Under the pieces are notes generated by a model, which was not told the DNA's origin, did not search any database, and worked only from the letters and a program-made list of their open reading frames with translations. The position numbers and the translations under genes were made by a program. DNA of 64,000 nt, from assembly GCA_002354095.1 (NCBI GenBank), contig DEKX01000002.1, forward strand, positions 13,835 to 77,834, read 5' to 3'. This stretch comes from Prevotella sp. UBA2711 (GTDB lineage: Bacteria > Bacteroidota > Bacteroidia > Bacteroidales > Bacteroidaceae). Of the stretch, positions 44,470 through 53,709 are shown piece by piece (the stretch's first letter is position 1; each line of letters begins with the position of its first letter).

Positions 44470-47400
44470 GCAATGTTATCAGAAAAAAGATACTCTTTGG
44501 GTAAAACTCCAAATTCCTTAGTAAAACTCCTTGAAAAATAAGAAGCACTACTGAAACCAACTTGATACATAACTTCAGAAACGGTGAATCTGTCTTGTTT
44601 CAAAAGAACCGCAGCTCTTTGTAACCGCTGCTTGCGAATAAAACTGACGGGGGTTTCACCTGTAAGCTGTTTAAGTTTACGATAAAGCTGTTTTTGATCC
44701 ATGCATAGTAGGTCACACAACTTCGTAACGTTGAATTCCTCGGAATGCATGTTTGAGTTAATCAGGCTAATGATCCGTTCCATCAGTTCCTCGTCGTTGG
44801 ATAATGCTGGCGCAACATCCCTGACAGCCTGCAAACTTTCTATCCTTGTGTTCTGTTCTATGGCTTTTCTTTTTGTCAGCAACTGAACGATATGGAGCTG
44901 TAGCTTTCGCAGGTCAAACGGCTTGGGCATAAAAACATCGGCACCACTACGTATGCTTTTCAACTCGGTATTGGAGTCATCTTTTGCCGTCAGCATAATA
45001 ATGGGAATCAACTCCGTGGAGTGATTATGACGTATGCGGTGGCACAACTCGGTTCCGTCGATACCTGGCATCATCTGGTCTGTTATGATGATGTCTGGAA
45101 TGCGTTCTTCGACGGTTTTCAAGGCTTGTTCGCCACTAAATGCAGTGATGCACTGATATGAGGTTTCCAAAGCTGTGGTTAAGAAATCAAGTATTTCGTG
45201 GTTATCGTCGACTATCAATACTATTGGCTTTTCTGAAGCACCGTCTGTAATGTCTTTTTCCGTCACGACAGAAGTAAGAACATTCAAAGGTATTGAGAAA
45301 GTCACCTTTAGACCATTGTTATTCTCTGCCTTGACTTCCCCACCATGCAGTTCAACATACTTCTTGACAACAGACAAACCTATCCCGGAACCGTCATGAG
45401 CATTCTGCCCCATATAGTAACGATTGAAGAGTTTTGATAGATCACTATTTGGAACACCAGGTCCATTGTCATTAATGGAAATGATAGCTTCTGATTGCAT
45501 TTTCTCTACACGGACAACAACCTTGCCTATGCCTTCTTCCACGTATTTCAACGCATTCGACAAAATATTACGAATGACCATCTGAACCTTTACCACATCT
45601 ATATCTATCAGCAATGGATTTTCGGGCAACTCCCTTATGATGCTGATGTTTCGTTCTTCGGTAGATGCAGCAAACTCATCGATGCATCCAGAGACAAGAC
45701 TGCACAGGTCAACATGCGAAGGAAGTATTTGGTTTTCACCTTCAGCCTCCAGCTGCTTGAAGTCAAGGATTCGATGTATTAGGTCGTTCAGTCGCAAGGC
45801 ATTGCCGTGAATGGATTTCAGACTATCCCTGAACTTGGCATTTGAAGTCTCTGACAGTAGTTTAGATAATGGTGCAATAATCAGACTCAATGGTGTCTTC
45901 AGTTCATGTGACATGTCAACGAAGAAATCCATCTTCTGCTGTGTCAGAGACATTACGCGTTCCCGTTCACGCTGTTCAAATAGCAATTGCTCACGTCTCT
46001 TGTAGCGGTTCAGAATCAGCCACACTACAATAACAACAGCCATAAGATAGAGCATCCATGCCCACCATCTAAGATACCAGGGATACGGAACCTTCAGGAT
46101 GTATTCTGTTACTGACTCATCAGCATGCTCTGCATCAGTGGTCAAATACAACTTATATTCACCGCCAGAAAGGTGAGATAGCATGATTCTGTTTGAACCG
46201 TTTGGAAGTGAATGCCACTCACCATTACCGCCTATCTTGTACCAGAATATTTCGGCATTTTTTCGAGTGTATGCAAATGTTGCCAAATCAAGCACAATGT
46301 CCTCACGGCCATTCAGCTTGATTACATTTTCAAATCTTGGAACACAATTCTCGACAGCAGAGTCGCCAACCATTACAGAGGAGATGAATACCTTTGAAGG
46401 AGTCATTGTCATGGGCTGATCTTGGAGACTCTGTTTGCATATCAGATCCTCACCACCCCATAGAATCACATCCTCCTCAGGCACATAGATACCGGCTGTA
46501 AAGCCATCGTCGGGCTTATTGAAGGGATGAACAGAGCCGTCAGCCGTATTAACATAGAACAGCCCCTCTGAAGTGGACATCCACAGACGGTTATTCTCAT
46601 AGACGAAGGCCTGAATCATGCCATCTTTGATACGAAACGAAGTTTCTTCCTTGATGTCTTTCTGTATGTCGTATCTGTACAAACGACCTTGCGCATCAAA
46701 CCAGATGATGTCATCGGCAAGTATCATATTGTCGATAAACATTTTCATCAGTAGCTTTACCTCCATCGTGTTCGTATTGACGGATGCCAGTCCTTGGCTG
46801 GTATATGTCCACAGGATGCCCTTTTCATCAGGAATGAACCTGTAGATAGTGCTGACTAACTCATCCTGCCTCTCAAAAGGACTCTCTTTCATCGTAAATG
46901 TTCCGCCAGATGAAAGCAAGTCTTTCTTGTTGACTACATAGAGACCTCCCATGTAGGTTGCTATCCACAATCGTCCAATAGCATCCTCATAGATATCGTA
47001 TGCCCAGTTGGCATTCCGTCCTTTCTGGTCGGTCAGTGTAAAGTAGTCAAACTTATCCCGTTTCGAGTCATATCTGGCAATACTGGCATCTGTAGCAATC
47101 CAGATGTCCTTGTCCCGATCCTCATAGATGCTCCTAATGATACTTTTCTTCAGACCGCTACCGACTTTAAACCATTTTATGCCGGTTTGTGTAATATGCA
47201 GAAGACCGTTGTCGCCCCCCATCCATCTACCTCCGTTGGAATCAACAAGAATCCGGCTAAAGATATTTCCGTCGTTTGAATGGGTAATGGAAGGAAGGGG
47301 CATCGTCTCGAAAATATTCCCTAACTGAGTGACGGCAACCCCTCTGTCGGTGGCTATCCAAATAATCTGCTCCTCACAGAATATCTGGTGGATATGATTA

Positions 47401-48284
47401 CTGGGAAGCCCTTTATGAGGCGCTGAAGCATCATGGCCGATAGTCTGAATGCTACCTAGTTTGGGATTGAGTATCTTTAAGCCAAACTCAGATGCCAAGA
47501 GAATGTCGCCAGATGGAGAGGGGACTATCTGGTTGAAGGTACTACCGGAACTGATGGTTTTAATTTCTCCAGTTGACTTACTCTGACAAAGTAGATGATG
47601 TTCTGTTCCTATCCATATACTTCCTCCTGGTTTGTCGTACCAAACAGCATAGACATTGTCATTAACCCCTGCATCCTGTATTCGATTATGAGAATCCAAA
47701 TAGGCAAGCCCATTGTAATGAGCCAGATACATACAAGCATCTACAGGCTCGAATGAGAAGATGATGTCATTTTTGCCTCCTGGCAGGTCATAATGCTGCC
47801 AAGTATGTTTTTTCAAGTCGTAGCAGAATAGTCCTTGCGACTTGGTTCCGACATACAGAATTTCATTATGGCATGCCAAAGAGCGTACTTCACCGGTAGC
47901 AGGAACATCATTTAATGGTGAAACGAGCTGTTCTGTTTTCAGGCTCAGCCATCTTAGGCCATCGTCAACGCCTAAACAAAGAATGTCGTCATCCATAGCC
48001 GCCATCGCATGATAGTTGCCCTCATAGAGGCGTCGGATGTTATAGCCGTCGTAAGCGAACAGACCGCGTCTGGTAGCAAACCACATCATGCCCTGGCTGT
48101 CTTTATGGATACATTCTACAACGTTGGCCTCGTAGGGAAGGCTGATCTTATCAAACTGCATCATTCCCGCTGACGCACCTACCCGTAGCCTTTGTCTGAC
48201 CTCAGAGGCGTATGAAGCAAGTGGCAACAGAATGAGTACCACTACCACCAATAACTTGTAAAGACTATGTCGAGTACCAATCAT
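44460..48284 (-). CDS. Hybrid two-component system regulator (HTCS) of the galactan locus
   Basis: This 1274-residue one-protein two-component system has a signal peptide (1-26), a periplasmic two-bladed Reg_prop beta-propeller sensor (about 30-640), a Y_Y_Y domain (about 650-725), a transmembrane helix (about 735-757), HisKA with His in DMSHELKTPLS (about 791), HATPase_c (ILSNALKY, DNGPGVP, GSGIGLS), a receiver with Asp in IIITDQMMPG (about 1065) and a C-terminal AraC-type HTH. It would sense galactan oligosaccharides and activate the sus operon. The final residues AVH and the stop come from the IS end. A TATTTTTG box (48296-48289) lies 4 nt before the ATG. Confidence 0.95.
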   Translation of the reverse strand: MIGTRHSLYKLLVVVVLILLPLASYASEVRQRLRVGASAGMMQFDKISLPYEANVVECIHKDSQGMMWFATRRGLFAYDGYNIRRLYEGNYHAMAAMDDDILCLGVDDGLRWLSLKTEQLVSPLNDVPATGEVRSLACHNEILYVGTKSQGLFCYDLKKHTWQHYDLPGGKNDIIFSFEPVDACMYLAHYNGLAYLDSHNRIQDAGVNDNVYAVWYDKPGGSIWIGTEHHLLCQSKSTGEIKTISSGSTFNQIVPSPSGDILLASEFGLKILNPKLGSIQTIGHDASAPHKGLPSNHIHQIFCEEQIIWIATDRGVAVTQLGNIFETMPLPSITHSNDGNIFSRILVDSNGGRWMGGDNGLLHITQTGIKWFKVGSGLKKSIIRSIYEDRDKDIWIATDASIARYDSKRDKFDYFTLTDQKGRNANWAYDIYEDAIGRLWIATYMGGLYVVNKKDLLSSGGTFTMKESPFERQDELVSTIYRFIPDEKGILWTYTSQGLASVNTNTMEVKLLMKMFIDNMILADDIIWFDAQGRLYRYDIQKDIKEETSFRIKDGMIQAFVYENNRLWMSTSEGLFYVNTADGSVHPFNKPDDGFTAGIYVPEEDVILWGGEDLICKQSLQDQPMTMTPSKVFISSVMVGDSAVENCVPRFENVIKLNGREDIVLDLATFAYTRKNAEIFWYKIGGNGEWHSLPNGSNRIMLSHLSGGEYKLYLTTDAEHADESVTEYILKVPYPWYLRWWAWMLYLMAVVIVVWLILNRYKRREQLLFEQRERERVMSLTQQKMDFFVDMSHELKTPLSLIIAPLSKLLSETSNAKFRDSLKSIHGNALRLNDLIHRILDFKQLEAEGENQILPSHVDLCSLVSGCIDEFAASTEERNISIIRELPENPLLIDIDVVKVQMVIRNILSNALKYVEEGIGKVVVRVEKMQSEAIISINDNGPGVPNSDLSKLFNRYYMGQNAHDGSGIGLSVVKKYVELHGGEVKAENNNGLKVTFSIPLNVLTSVVTEKDITDGASEKPIVLIVDDNHEILDFLTTALETSYQCITAFSGEQALKTVEERIPDIIITDQMMPGIDGTELCHRIRHNHSTELIPIIMLTAKDDSNTELKSIRSGADVFMPKPFDLRKLQLHIVQLLTKRKAIEQNTRIESLQAVRDVAPALSNDEELMERIISLINSNMHSEEFNVTKLCDLLCMDQKQLYRKLKQLTGETPVSFIRKQRLQRAAVLLKQDRFTVSEVMYQVGFSSASYFSRSFTKEFGVLPKEYLFSDNIAVH

Positions 48285-48305
48285 GTTGCAAAAATACGAA
48301 AATTA

Positions 48306-49319
48306 TCAGAAACTCCATGCTTTCTTCCAGACGATTTTGGGTTTTCCACCCACAAAACGCAGCGGCAACCATATATAGCGTGAATCTGGAAGGTCAGTTT
48401 TGTTCCAGCGGTCGAAGAGTGCCACATATAAGTCCGGATGCCCGATAACAGGCTGAACGTATGTACTCTGCCCATAAAACGTCTTGTCCGCATCCTCACC
48501 TACACAGGGATTACCCAAAGGAGTCCATTCTCCCAACATGGAATCAGCCACAGCAACATCAGCTACATTCGGATCCCATCCAGAGCAGCCAGATGTAAGC
48601 AGATAGTATTTCCCATGATGTTTGAATACAGCAGGAGCCTCACGATATTTCTTCTCGAAGTTCCGTGTGAAGGTCTTAGTAGGCTTCAGATAGTCGTCAG
48701 TCAATAAATGAATATACATTGTTGCATTGTCTTCTGACGAACATATCTGATATGCTTTTCCGTCGTCATCGACAAAAAGTGTCTGGTCGCGGCTCATTTC
48801 TCCGTTAGGTCTAAAACTATCCAAATAGGTGAATGGCCCCGTAGGAGTGTCTGATACTGCCACCCCTGCACTGGCCTTGGAATAGTCGGCACTGTCGATG
48901 TGCATCCACATGACAAACTTCTTAGTTTTAGAATTATATATAACTTTAGGACGTTCCACAACCTTTGAGGTGTGCAGGTCATGAAGCGAGTCAGTTTTTT
49001 CAGCTCCGAGGACAATTCCTTCGAAATGCCAATTAAGGAGGTCTTTTGAGGAGTAGCAACTTACACCTGTTACTTCAGTACGGTAACACTCCCATGTTGC
49101 CCACTCCGGCAAGACGGTCTTGCCCTGTTTGTATTCTCCATACCAGTAATAGGTGCTGCCGTGGTAGAGCATTCCCCCGCCATGGGCGTTAATGACATTG
49201 TGTTCATCATCGAGCCAGACCTTTCCAGGGTTGAACCTAAAGTTTCTTTCCTGAGCAAAGCAAGGCTCAGCGATTATCAGTATGAATAACATAACAAGTT
49301 TTGTTTTCATAGATTTCAT
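48306..49319 (-). CDS. Glycoside hydrolase family 43, probably exo-beta-1,3-galactanase type (subfamily 24)
   Basis: This 337-residue exported five-bladed propeller enzyme has a signal peptide ending in CFAQ. It contains INAHGGGMLYHGSTYYWYGEY near the start, ERPKVIYNSKTKKFVMWMH, REAPAVFKHHGKYYLLTSG with the likely acid Glu, and TFYGQSTYVQPV, where a Gln stands at the position used by subfamily 24 galactanases. These traits fit release of galactose from beta-1,3-galactan side chains or backbones. Its ATG overlaps the TGA of the GH2 gene (ATGA), so the two are coupled. Subfamily is from memory of motifs, not a search. Confidence 0.8.
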   Translation of the reverse strand: MKSMKTKLVMLFILIIAEPCFAQERNFRFNPGKVWLDDEHNVINAHGGGMLYHGSTYYWYGEYKQGKTVLPEWATWECYRTEVTGVSCYSSKDLLNWHFEGIVLGAEKTDSLHDLHTSKVVERPKVIYNSKTKKFVMWMHIDSADYSKASAGVAVSDTPTGPFTYLDSFRPNGEMSRDQTLFVDDDGKAYQICSSEDNATMYIHLLTDDYLKPTKTFTRNFEKKYREAPAVFKHHGKYYLLTSGCSGWDPNVADVAVADSMLGEWTPLGNPCVGEDADKTFYGQSTYVQPVIGHPDLYVALFDRWNKTDLPDSRYIWLPLRFVGGKPKIVWKKAWSF

Positions 49320-51757
49320 TGTATTGTTTTCAATGTAACAGTATTTAATATCTTCCGCTGCGAATCTCTTACCTTTAGTGTGAGGTTACCAGCCTTCTTG
49401 TCACTACGCACAACGACCACAAGCTGACCGCTGAACAACCTCATGGTAGGTTTCGTGAACGATTCCAGACTGGTTGCATCACCATTGCAGACAGCTTCGA
49501 AGCGACCTACTCCAAACACCTCAAACGACAGTTGGTCGCTGGCATCAGGTATAACAGTTCCTTTTGCATCGGTCAGAGAGACGGTAATAAAAGCAAGGTC
49601 TTCGCCATCAGCCTTCAGCCATTCGGCATCATGCTGTGTCCACACGTCAAGTTTCAACTTGGATGGTTTCCCTGCTGTGCTGACAACCTGTTCGCCTGCT
49701 TGCTTTCCCTGCTCATCATAGACGACTACCTTAAGTTGGCCCGGCTCATACTTGACATCGTTCCACCGCAGGCGGTAACGGTCAAGGCGCTCTTTCGGAT
49801 TCTTACTGATTTTACCCTGACTCTTGCCATTGACAAACAGCTCGGCTGTAGGATAATCGGTATAGCAATAGACGGGCGTCACCTGTCCACGGCGTTCTTT
49901 TCCCCAAGTCCAGTGAGGCAGCAAGTGGATGGTGTGGTCTTCCTTCTGCCACTTTGAACGATACAGATAATATCTGTCCTTAGGCAGTCCGGCCAGATCG
50001 CATATACCAAAGTACGAACTGCGCGACGGCCAGTACTCATCGTAGGGCGAAGGCTCACCAAGATAGTCATATCCTGTCCATACAAACTCGCCAATGACCC
50101 AGTCCTTGTCATCCTGCCATACCCAATCGTCATCGGGCAAATTAGACCAAGAACAATACTGCACGTCATAACTGGAGCACTGCCCGTTGTAATGGTGCTT
50201 GCGGAGTTCTGACGATTCCGTGTCAACGGCTTCAGCGACAACAGGGAACTGATATACGCCACGACTGCTGACGGTAGATGCCGTCTCGGAACCCAAGAGG
50301 AATCCTTGTGGCAGTTGCTTGATATTGTTCTGATACTTGTGCACGCGGTAGTTGAATCCAGGCACTTCCATAGCCTGGGCGAAGCCACTACCCAAAGCTA
50401 ATTCGGCCTTATCCATACCCTGTGTGACAGGACGGGAGGGGTCCAGTGCATGGCAGATGCCCTGCAGACGGACGGAGATCTGACGACCTTCCTCACTCCA
50501 TTGCTCAGGAATCTCATTGCCAATAGACCACATGATGATGCTCGGGTGGTTGCGGTTGGCCAATACAAGGTTAGTCATGTCTTTGTCGCTCCATTCCTTA
50601 AAGAAACGTGCATAACCATTCTTGCACTTGGGATAAATCCACATGTCGTAGCTTTCAGCCATCACCATCATACCTAAGGAGTCGCAAATATCCATCTGCC
50701 ACTGGCTCGGCATATTGTGCGCTGTGCGGATAGCATCACAGCCCATCTGCTTCATCGTCTTTATCTGGCGGATAAGAGCGGCCTTATTGACAGCAACACC
50801 TAAGGGACCCAGATCATGATGCAGGCAAACACCTTTAAGTTTGCGAGTCTGTCCATTGAGTTGGAATCCTTTTTCGCGACTTACACTAATGGTACGGATA
50901 CCCGTTCTAAGGTGTTTTTCGTCAAGAGTCCTACCTTTCCTGTCAGTAATAGTGGTTATCAGGTTATAAAGATATGGAGTCTCTGGTGTCCACAATTTAG
51001 CATCTTCCACATTGAGAGTCGTGTGGAAACTTCCATCATCATTGATATGAATTTCTCTGTTTGTAACAGCAGAATGATCATCAGGAGAGACTAAAGCCAC
51101 ATTTGCAAATACGTTATGATCTGGTTTTAACACCCTGCCTTCTACCTCCAAGATAGCATTGCCATTTTTCTGGCTAACAGTTCGTATATAAATGCTCCAA
51201 TCGTCGAGATGTGTTTGCTGTGTCAATAAAAGCGTAACAGGACGGTAGATTCCTGCTCCTGGGTACCACCGGCTACTCTCCTCTACATTTTTAAGGTCTA
51301 CTTCAAGCAGGTTATCACCTTTCTTGACGAATGGTGTTATATCCACTCGGAAGGCGTTATATCCATAAGCCCAGTAACCCGCTTGCTGTCCATTGACGGA
51401 CACAACAGGTTCTGCCATTGCCCCGTCGAAAATCAATTCTGCATGCTCGTAGCTAGATGGTATAGTCAGCATACGGCGATAATGCCCATCTCCGATCCAT
51501 GGCAAAGCACCTGAACGCCCACTTTTCTCGGTAGCCTCAGTCTCTCCGTTCTGTTCAATAGCGACCTCCTGAAGGTCCCATTTCTTGTCGAAGGGACCAG
51601 CTATGGCCCAGTCGTGTGGAATACTCACATTCTGCCAGGTCTTCTTGTCCTGAGAGAATTGCCAGTCATCGGTCAGCGTTATCTCTTGTCTTACCTGAGC
51701 CGATGCGATAACCGTTACCGTTGCCGTAAGAAAAGCAACTAATAGTCCTTTCTTCAA
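49316..51757 (-). CDS. Glycoside hydrolase family 2, beta-galactosidase-like
   Basis: This 813-residue exported enzyme has a signal peptide ending in ASAQ, a sugar-binding jelly-roll (about 25-180), an Ig-like domain (about 185-290), the TIM-barrel catalytic domain (about 295-600) and C-terminal beta-sandwich domains (DUF4982-like and a GH2 C-terminal domain). The acid/base is E415 in MWSIGNEIPE and the nucleophile is the Glu of VIGEFVWTGYDYLGEP. In this locus the expected activity is a beta-galactosidase that clears galacto-oligosaccharides to galactose. It follows the nucleotidyltransferase gene by 3 nt. Confidence 0.92.
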   Translation of the reverse strand: MKKGLLVAFLTATVTVIASAQVRQEITLTDDWQFSQDKKTWQNVSIPHDWAIAGPFDKKWDLQEVAIEQNGETEATEKSGRSGALPWIGDGHYRRMLTIPSSYEHAELIFDGAMAEPVVSVNGQQAGYWAYGYNAFRVDITPFVKKGDNLLEVDLKNVEESSRWYPGAGIYRPVTLLLTQQTHLDDWSIYIRTVSQKNGNAILEVEGRVLKPDHNVFANVALVSPDDHSAVTNREIHINDDGSFHTTLNVEDAKLWTPETPYLYNLITTITDRKGRTLDEKHLRTGIRTISVSREKGFQLNGQTRKLKGVCLHHDLGPLGVAVNKAALIRQIKTMKQMGCDAIRTAHNMPSQWQMDICDSLGMMVMAESYDMWIYPKCKNGYARFFKEWSDKDMTNLVLANRNHPSIIMWSIGNEIPEQWSEEGRQISVRLQGICHALDPSRPVTQGMDKAELALGSGFAQAMEVPGFNYRVHKYQNNIKQLPQGFLLGSETASTVSSRGVYQFPVVAEAVDTESSELRKHHYNGQCSSYDVQYCSWSNLPDDDWVWQDDKDWVIGEFVWTGYDYLGEPSPYDEYWPSRSSYFGICDLAGLPKDRYYLYRSKWQKEDHTIHLLPHWTWGKERRGQVTPVYCYTDYPTAELFVNGKSQGKISKNPKERLDRYRLRWNDVKYEPGQLKVVVYDEQGKQAGEQVVSTAGKPSKLKLDVWTQHDAEWLKADGEDLAFITVSLTDAKGTVIPDASDQLSFEVFGVGRFEAVCNGDATSLESFTKPTMRLFSGQLVVVVRSDKKAGNLTLKVRDSQRKILNTVTLKTIQ

Positions 51758-51760
51758 ATG

Positions 51761-52672
51761 TCAAAACAGTTTGTTAGGATATACCCCGTCGTCAACGAGT
51801 TTCTGGATGCGAGCAACAGTAGCGTCGCGATCAGCTGCATAGGTAACTCCGAACCATTTGCTGGTGGTGTCGAGGACCTCACAGGTGGCTGTACCCTCGG
51901 TGATGAGCTTGTTGACCATCAGTGGAATAAAGAACTCGGCTTTCAGGTTCTCCATGTTCTTGGGGTCGCTGAGGAACTCGCGGAAATAAGCCTCGCTATG
52001 CTCGAAGTAGTCGGGTGTGAAGCCCCACATGTTCATTGAGACGGGAACGTTCTCCTCCAGTGGTTGCCACTCGCCCTGCTCGTCCTTATAAGAAATAACA
52101 CCATCAATGCGAAGAATCTCTGTACGCTCCACAACATCCGTCAGGTGTCGCTTGTCGTTATAGGCACAAACACCACGGGCCACAGAGCCGTTTTCCGACA
52201 GCGTATTGCACACGCGGAAGCCCACCATCGCATACTGGTTCTTGGCTCCCTCAGGCAGGTTGCTCAGGAACTTGCCAATCTGCATAAAGGCATCACGACC
52301 GTAGAAGTCGTCGCAGTTGATAACACAAAACGGCTCCTTAATCACTTCCTTACCCATCAGTACAGCGTGGTTTGTTCCCCAGGGTTTCACACGACCTTCT
52401 GGAACAGAGAATCCTGCTGGCAGTGCGTCGAGTGCCTGGAAACAGAGATCACACTGCACCTTATCCTCGTACTTCGAGAGAATCTGCGTGCGGAACTGCT
52501 CCTCGAAATCCTTACGGATGACCCATATGATTTTGCCGAATCCTGCCTGGATGGCATCGTAGATACTATAGTCCATAATGGTCTCACCGTTGGGTCCCAG
52601 ACCGTCGAGCTGCTTGAGGCCGCCATAACGGCTGCCCATGCCTGCTGCTAAAAGAAATAATGTCGGTTTCAT
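51761..52672 (-). CDS. Sugar-1-phosphate nucleotidyltransferase, possible GalT substitute
   Basis: I start this 303-residue protein at ATG 52672 (MKPTLFLLAAG). It has the GT-A pyrophosphorylase signature LLAAGMGSRYGGLKQ, a CVINCDDFYGRDAF metal-binding stretch and WGTNHAVLMG. Such enzymes join a sugar-1-phosphate to an NTP. Because it sits between galE and the GH2 gene in an operon with galK, and no galT is present, it probably turns galactose-1-phosphate and UTP into UDP-galactose. That is inference; a glucose-1-phosphate enzyme is the alternative. It lies 7 nt after galE and is cytoplasmic. Confidence 0.82.
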   Translation of the reverse strand: MKPTLFLLAAGMGSRYGGLKQLDGLGPNGETIMDYSIYDAIQAGFGKIIWVIRKDFEEQFRTQILSKYEDKVQCDLCFQALDALPAGFSVPEGRVKPWGTNHAVLMGKEVIKEPFCVINCDDFYGRDAFMQIGKFLSNLPEGAKNQYAMVGFRVCNTLSENGSVARGVCAYNDKRHLTDVVERTEILRIDGVISYKDEQGEWQPLEENVPVSMNMWGFTPDYFEHSEAYFREFLSDPKNMENLKAEFFIPLMVNKLITEGTATCEVLDTTSKWFGVTYAADRDATVARIQKLVDDGVYPNKLF

Positions 52673-52679
52673 ATTTTGT

Positions 52680-53708
52680 CTAATCTTTAATGTTACGTAC
52701 TCGTTTTTCCCATTTCCATGCGGCTGCAAGTGTCTCTTCGAGTGTGCGCTCTGCCTTCCAGCCCAGTTCCTCGTTAGCCAACTTAACATCGGCCCAGACG
52801 GCAGGAACATCACCAGGGCGACGGCCTACAATCTTGTAGTTCAACTTCAGATTGTTCACCTTTTCGAACTTCGTCAGCAGTTCCAAAACGGAGACAGGAC
52901 GGCCTGTGCCGACATTGAATATCTCGTAGTCCTGGCGCATCTTACCCTGAGTCATACGGTTGATGGTAGCCACATGAGCCTTGGCCAAATCCACCACGTC
53001 GATATAGTCGCGCAGACAAGTGCCGTCTGGCGTATCATAGTCATTGCCAAATACAGACAGGCATTCACGGATGCCAGCAGCTGTCTGGGTGACAAAGGGC
53101 AGCAGATTGTTGGGTACGCCACGGGGCAGTTCACCAATCAATGCTGATGGATGGGCTCCTACAGGATTGAAATAGCGCAGAGCAACACCGTGAAGTACAG
53201 GATAAGCCCTGCAACTGTCGCGCAGAATGTCCTCGGCCATCTGCTTCGTATTGCCGTAGGGTGATGTAGCAGGCTGTCGCTCAGTTTGCTCGGTCACGGG
53301 CAGATGTTCTGCATCGCCATAGACGGTAGCCGATGATGAGAACAGGATGTTCGGACGATTGTACACTACCATCAACTGGCAGATGTTCATAAACGACGTC
53401 AGGTTGTTCTGGTAGTACATCAGCGGCTTCTCCATCGACTCGCCCACAGCCTTGTAGGCAGCGAAGTGAATGACCGAGTTGAACTTATACTTGTCAAAGA
53501 CCTTCTTCAGTGCTTCTATATCACAGGTATTCACCAGTTCAAATGGCACATCCACACCTGTTATCTGACGGACACCCTCCACGGCAGCCATCTCCGAGTT
53601 CGACAGGTTGTCGACAATCACCACATCATAGCCAGCCTCAATCAGTTCGACGGCAGTGTGCGAGCCGATATAGCCCGCACCGCCTGAAATTAATACACAC
53701 TCTCTCAT
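52680..53708 (-). CDS. galE: UDP-glucose 4-epimerase
   Basis: This 342-residue NAD-dependent epimerase interconverts UDP-galactose and UDP-glucose. It starts at ATG 53708 with the nucleotide-binding ISGGAGYIGSHTAVEL. The catalytic Ser-Tyr-Lys are in SSSATVYGD and SPYGNTKQMAE, and GTCLRDYIDVVDLAKAH is the family substrate-side motif. It is cytoplasmic. It lies one base after the galK stop and 7 nt before the nucleotidyltransferase, so the three are a tight galactose-metabolism unit inside the PUL. Confidence 0.95.
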   Translation of the reverse strand: MRECVLISGGAGYIGSHTAVELIEAGYDVVIVDNLSNSEMAAVEGVRQITGVDVPFELVNTCDIEALKKVFDKYKFNSVIHFAAYKAVGESMEKPLMYYQNNLTSFMNICQLMVVYNRPNILFSSSATVYGDAEHLPVTEQTERQPATSPYGNTKQMAEDILRDSCRAYPVLHGVALRYFNPVGAHPSALIGELPRGVPNNLLPFVTQTAAGIRECLSVFGNDYDTPDGTCLRDYIDVVDLAKAHVATINRMTQGKMRQDYEIFNVGTGRPVSVLELLTKFEKVNNLKLNYKIVGRRPGDVPAVWADVKLANEELGWKAERTLEETLAAAWKWEKRVRNIKD

Positions 53709-53709
53709 T

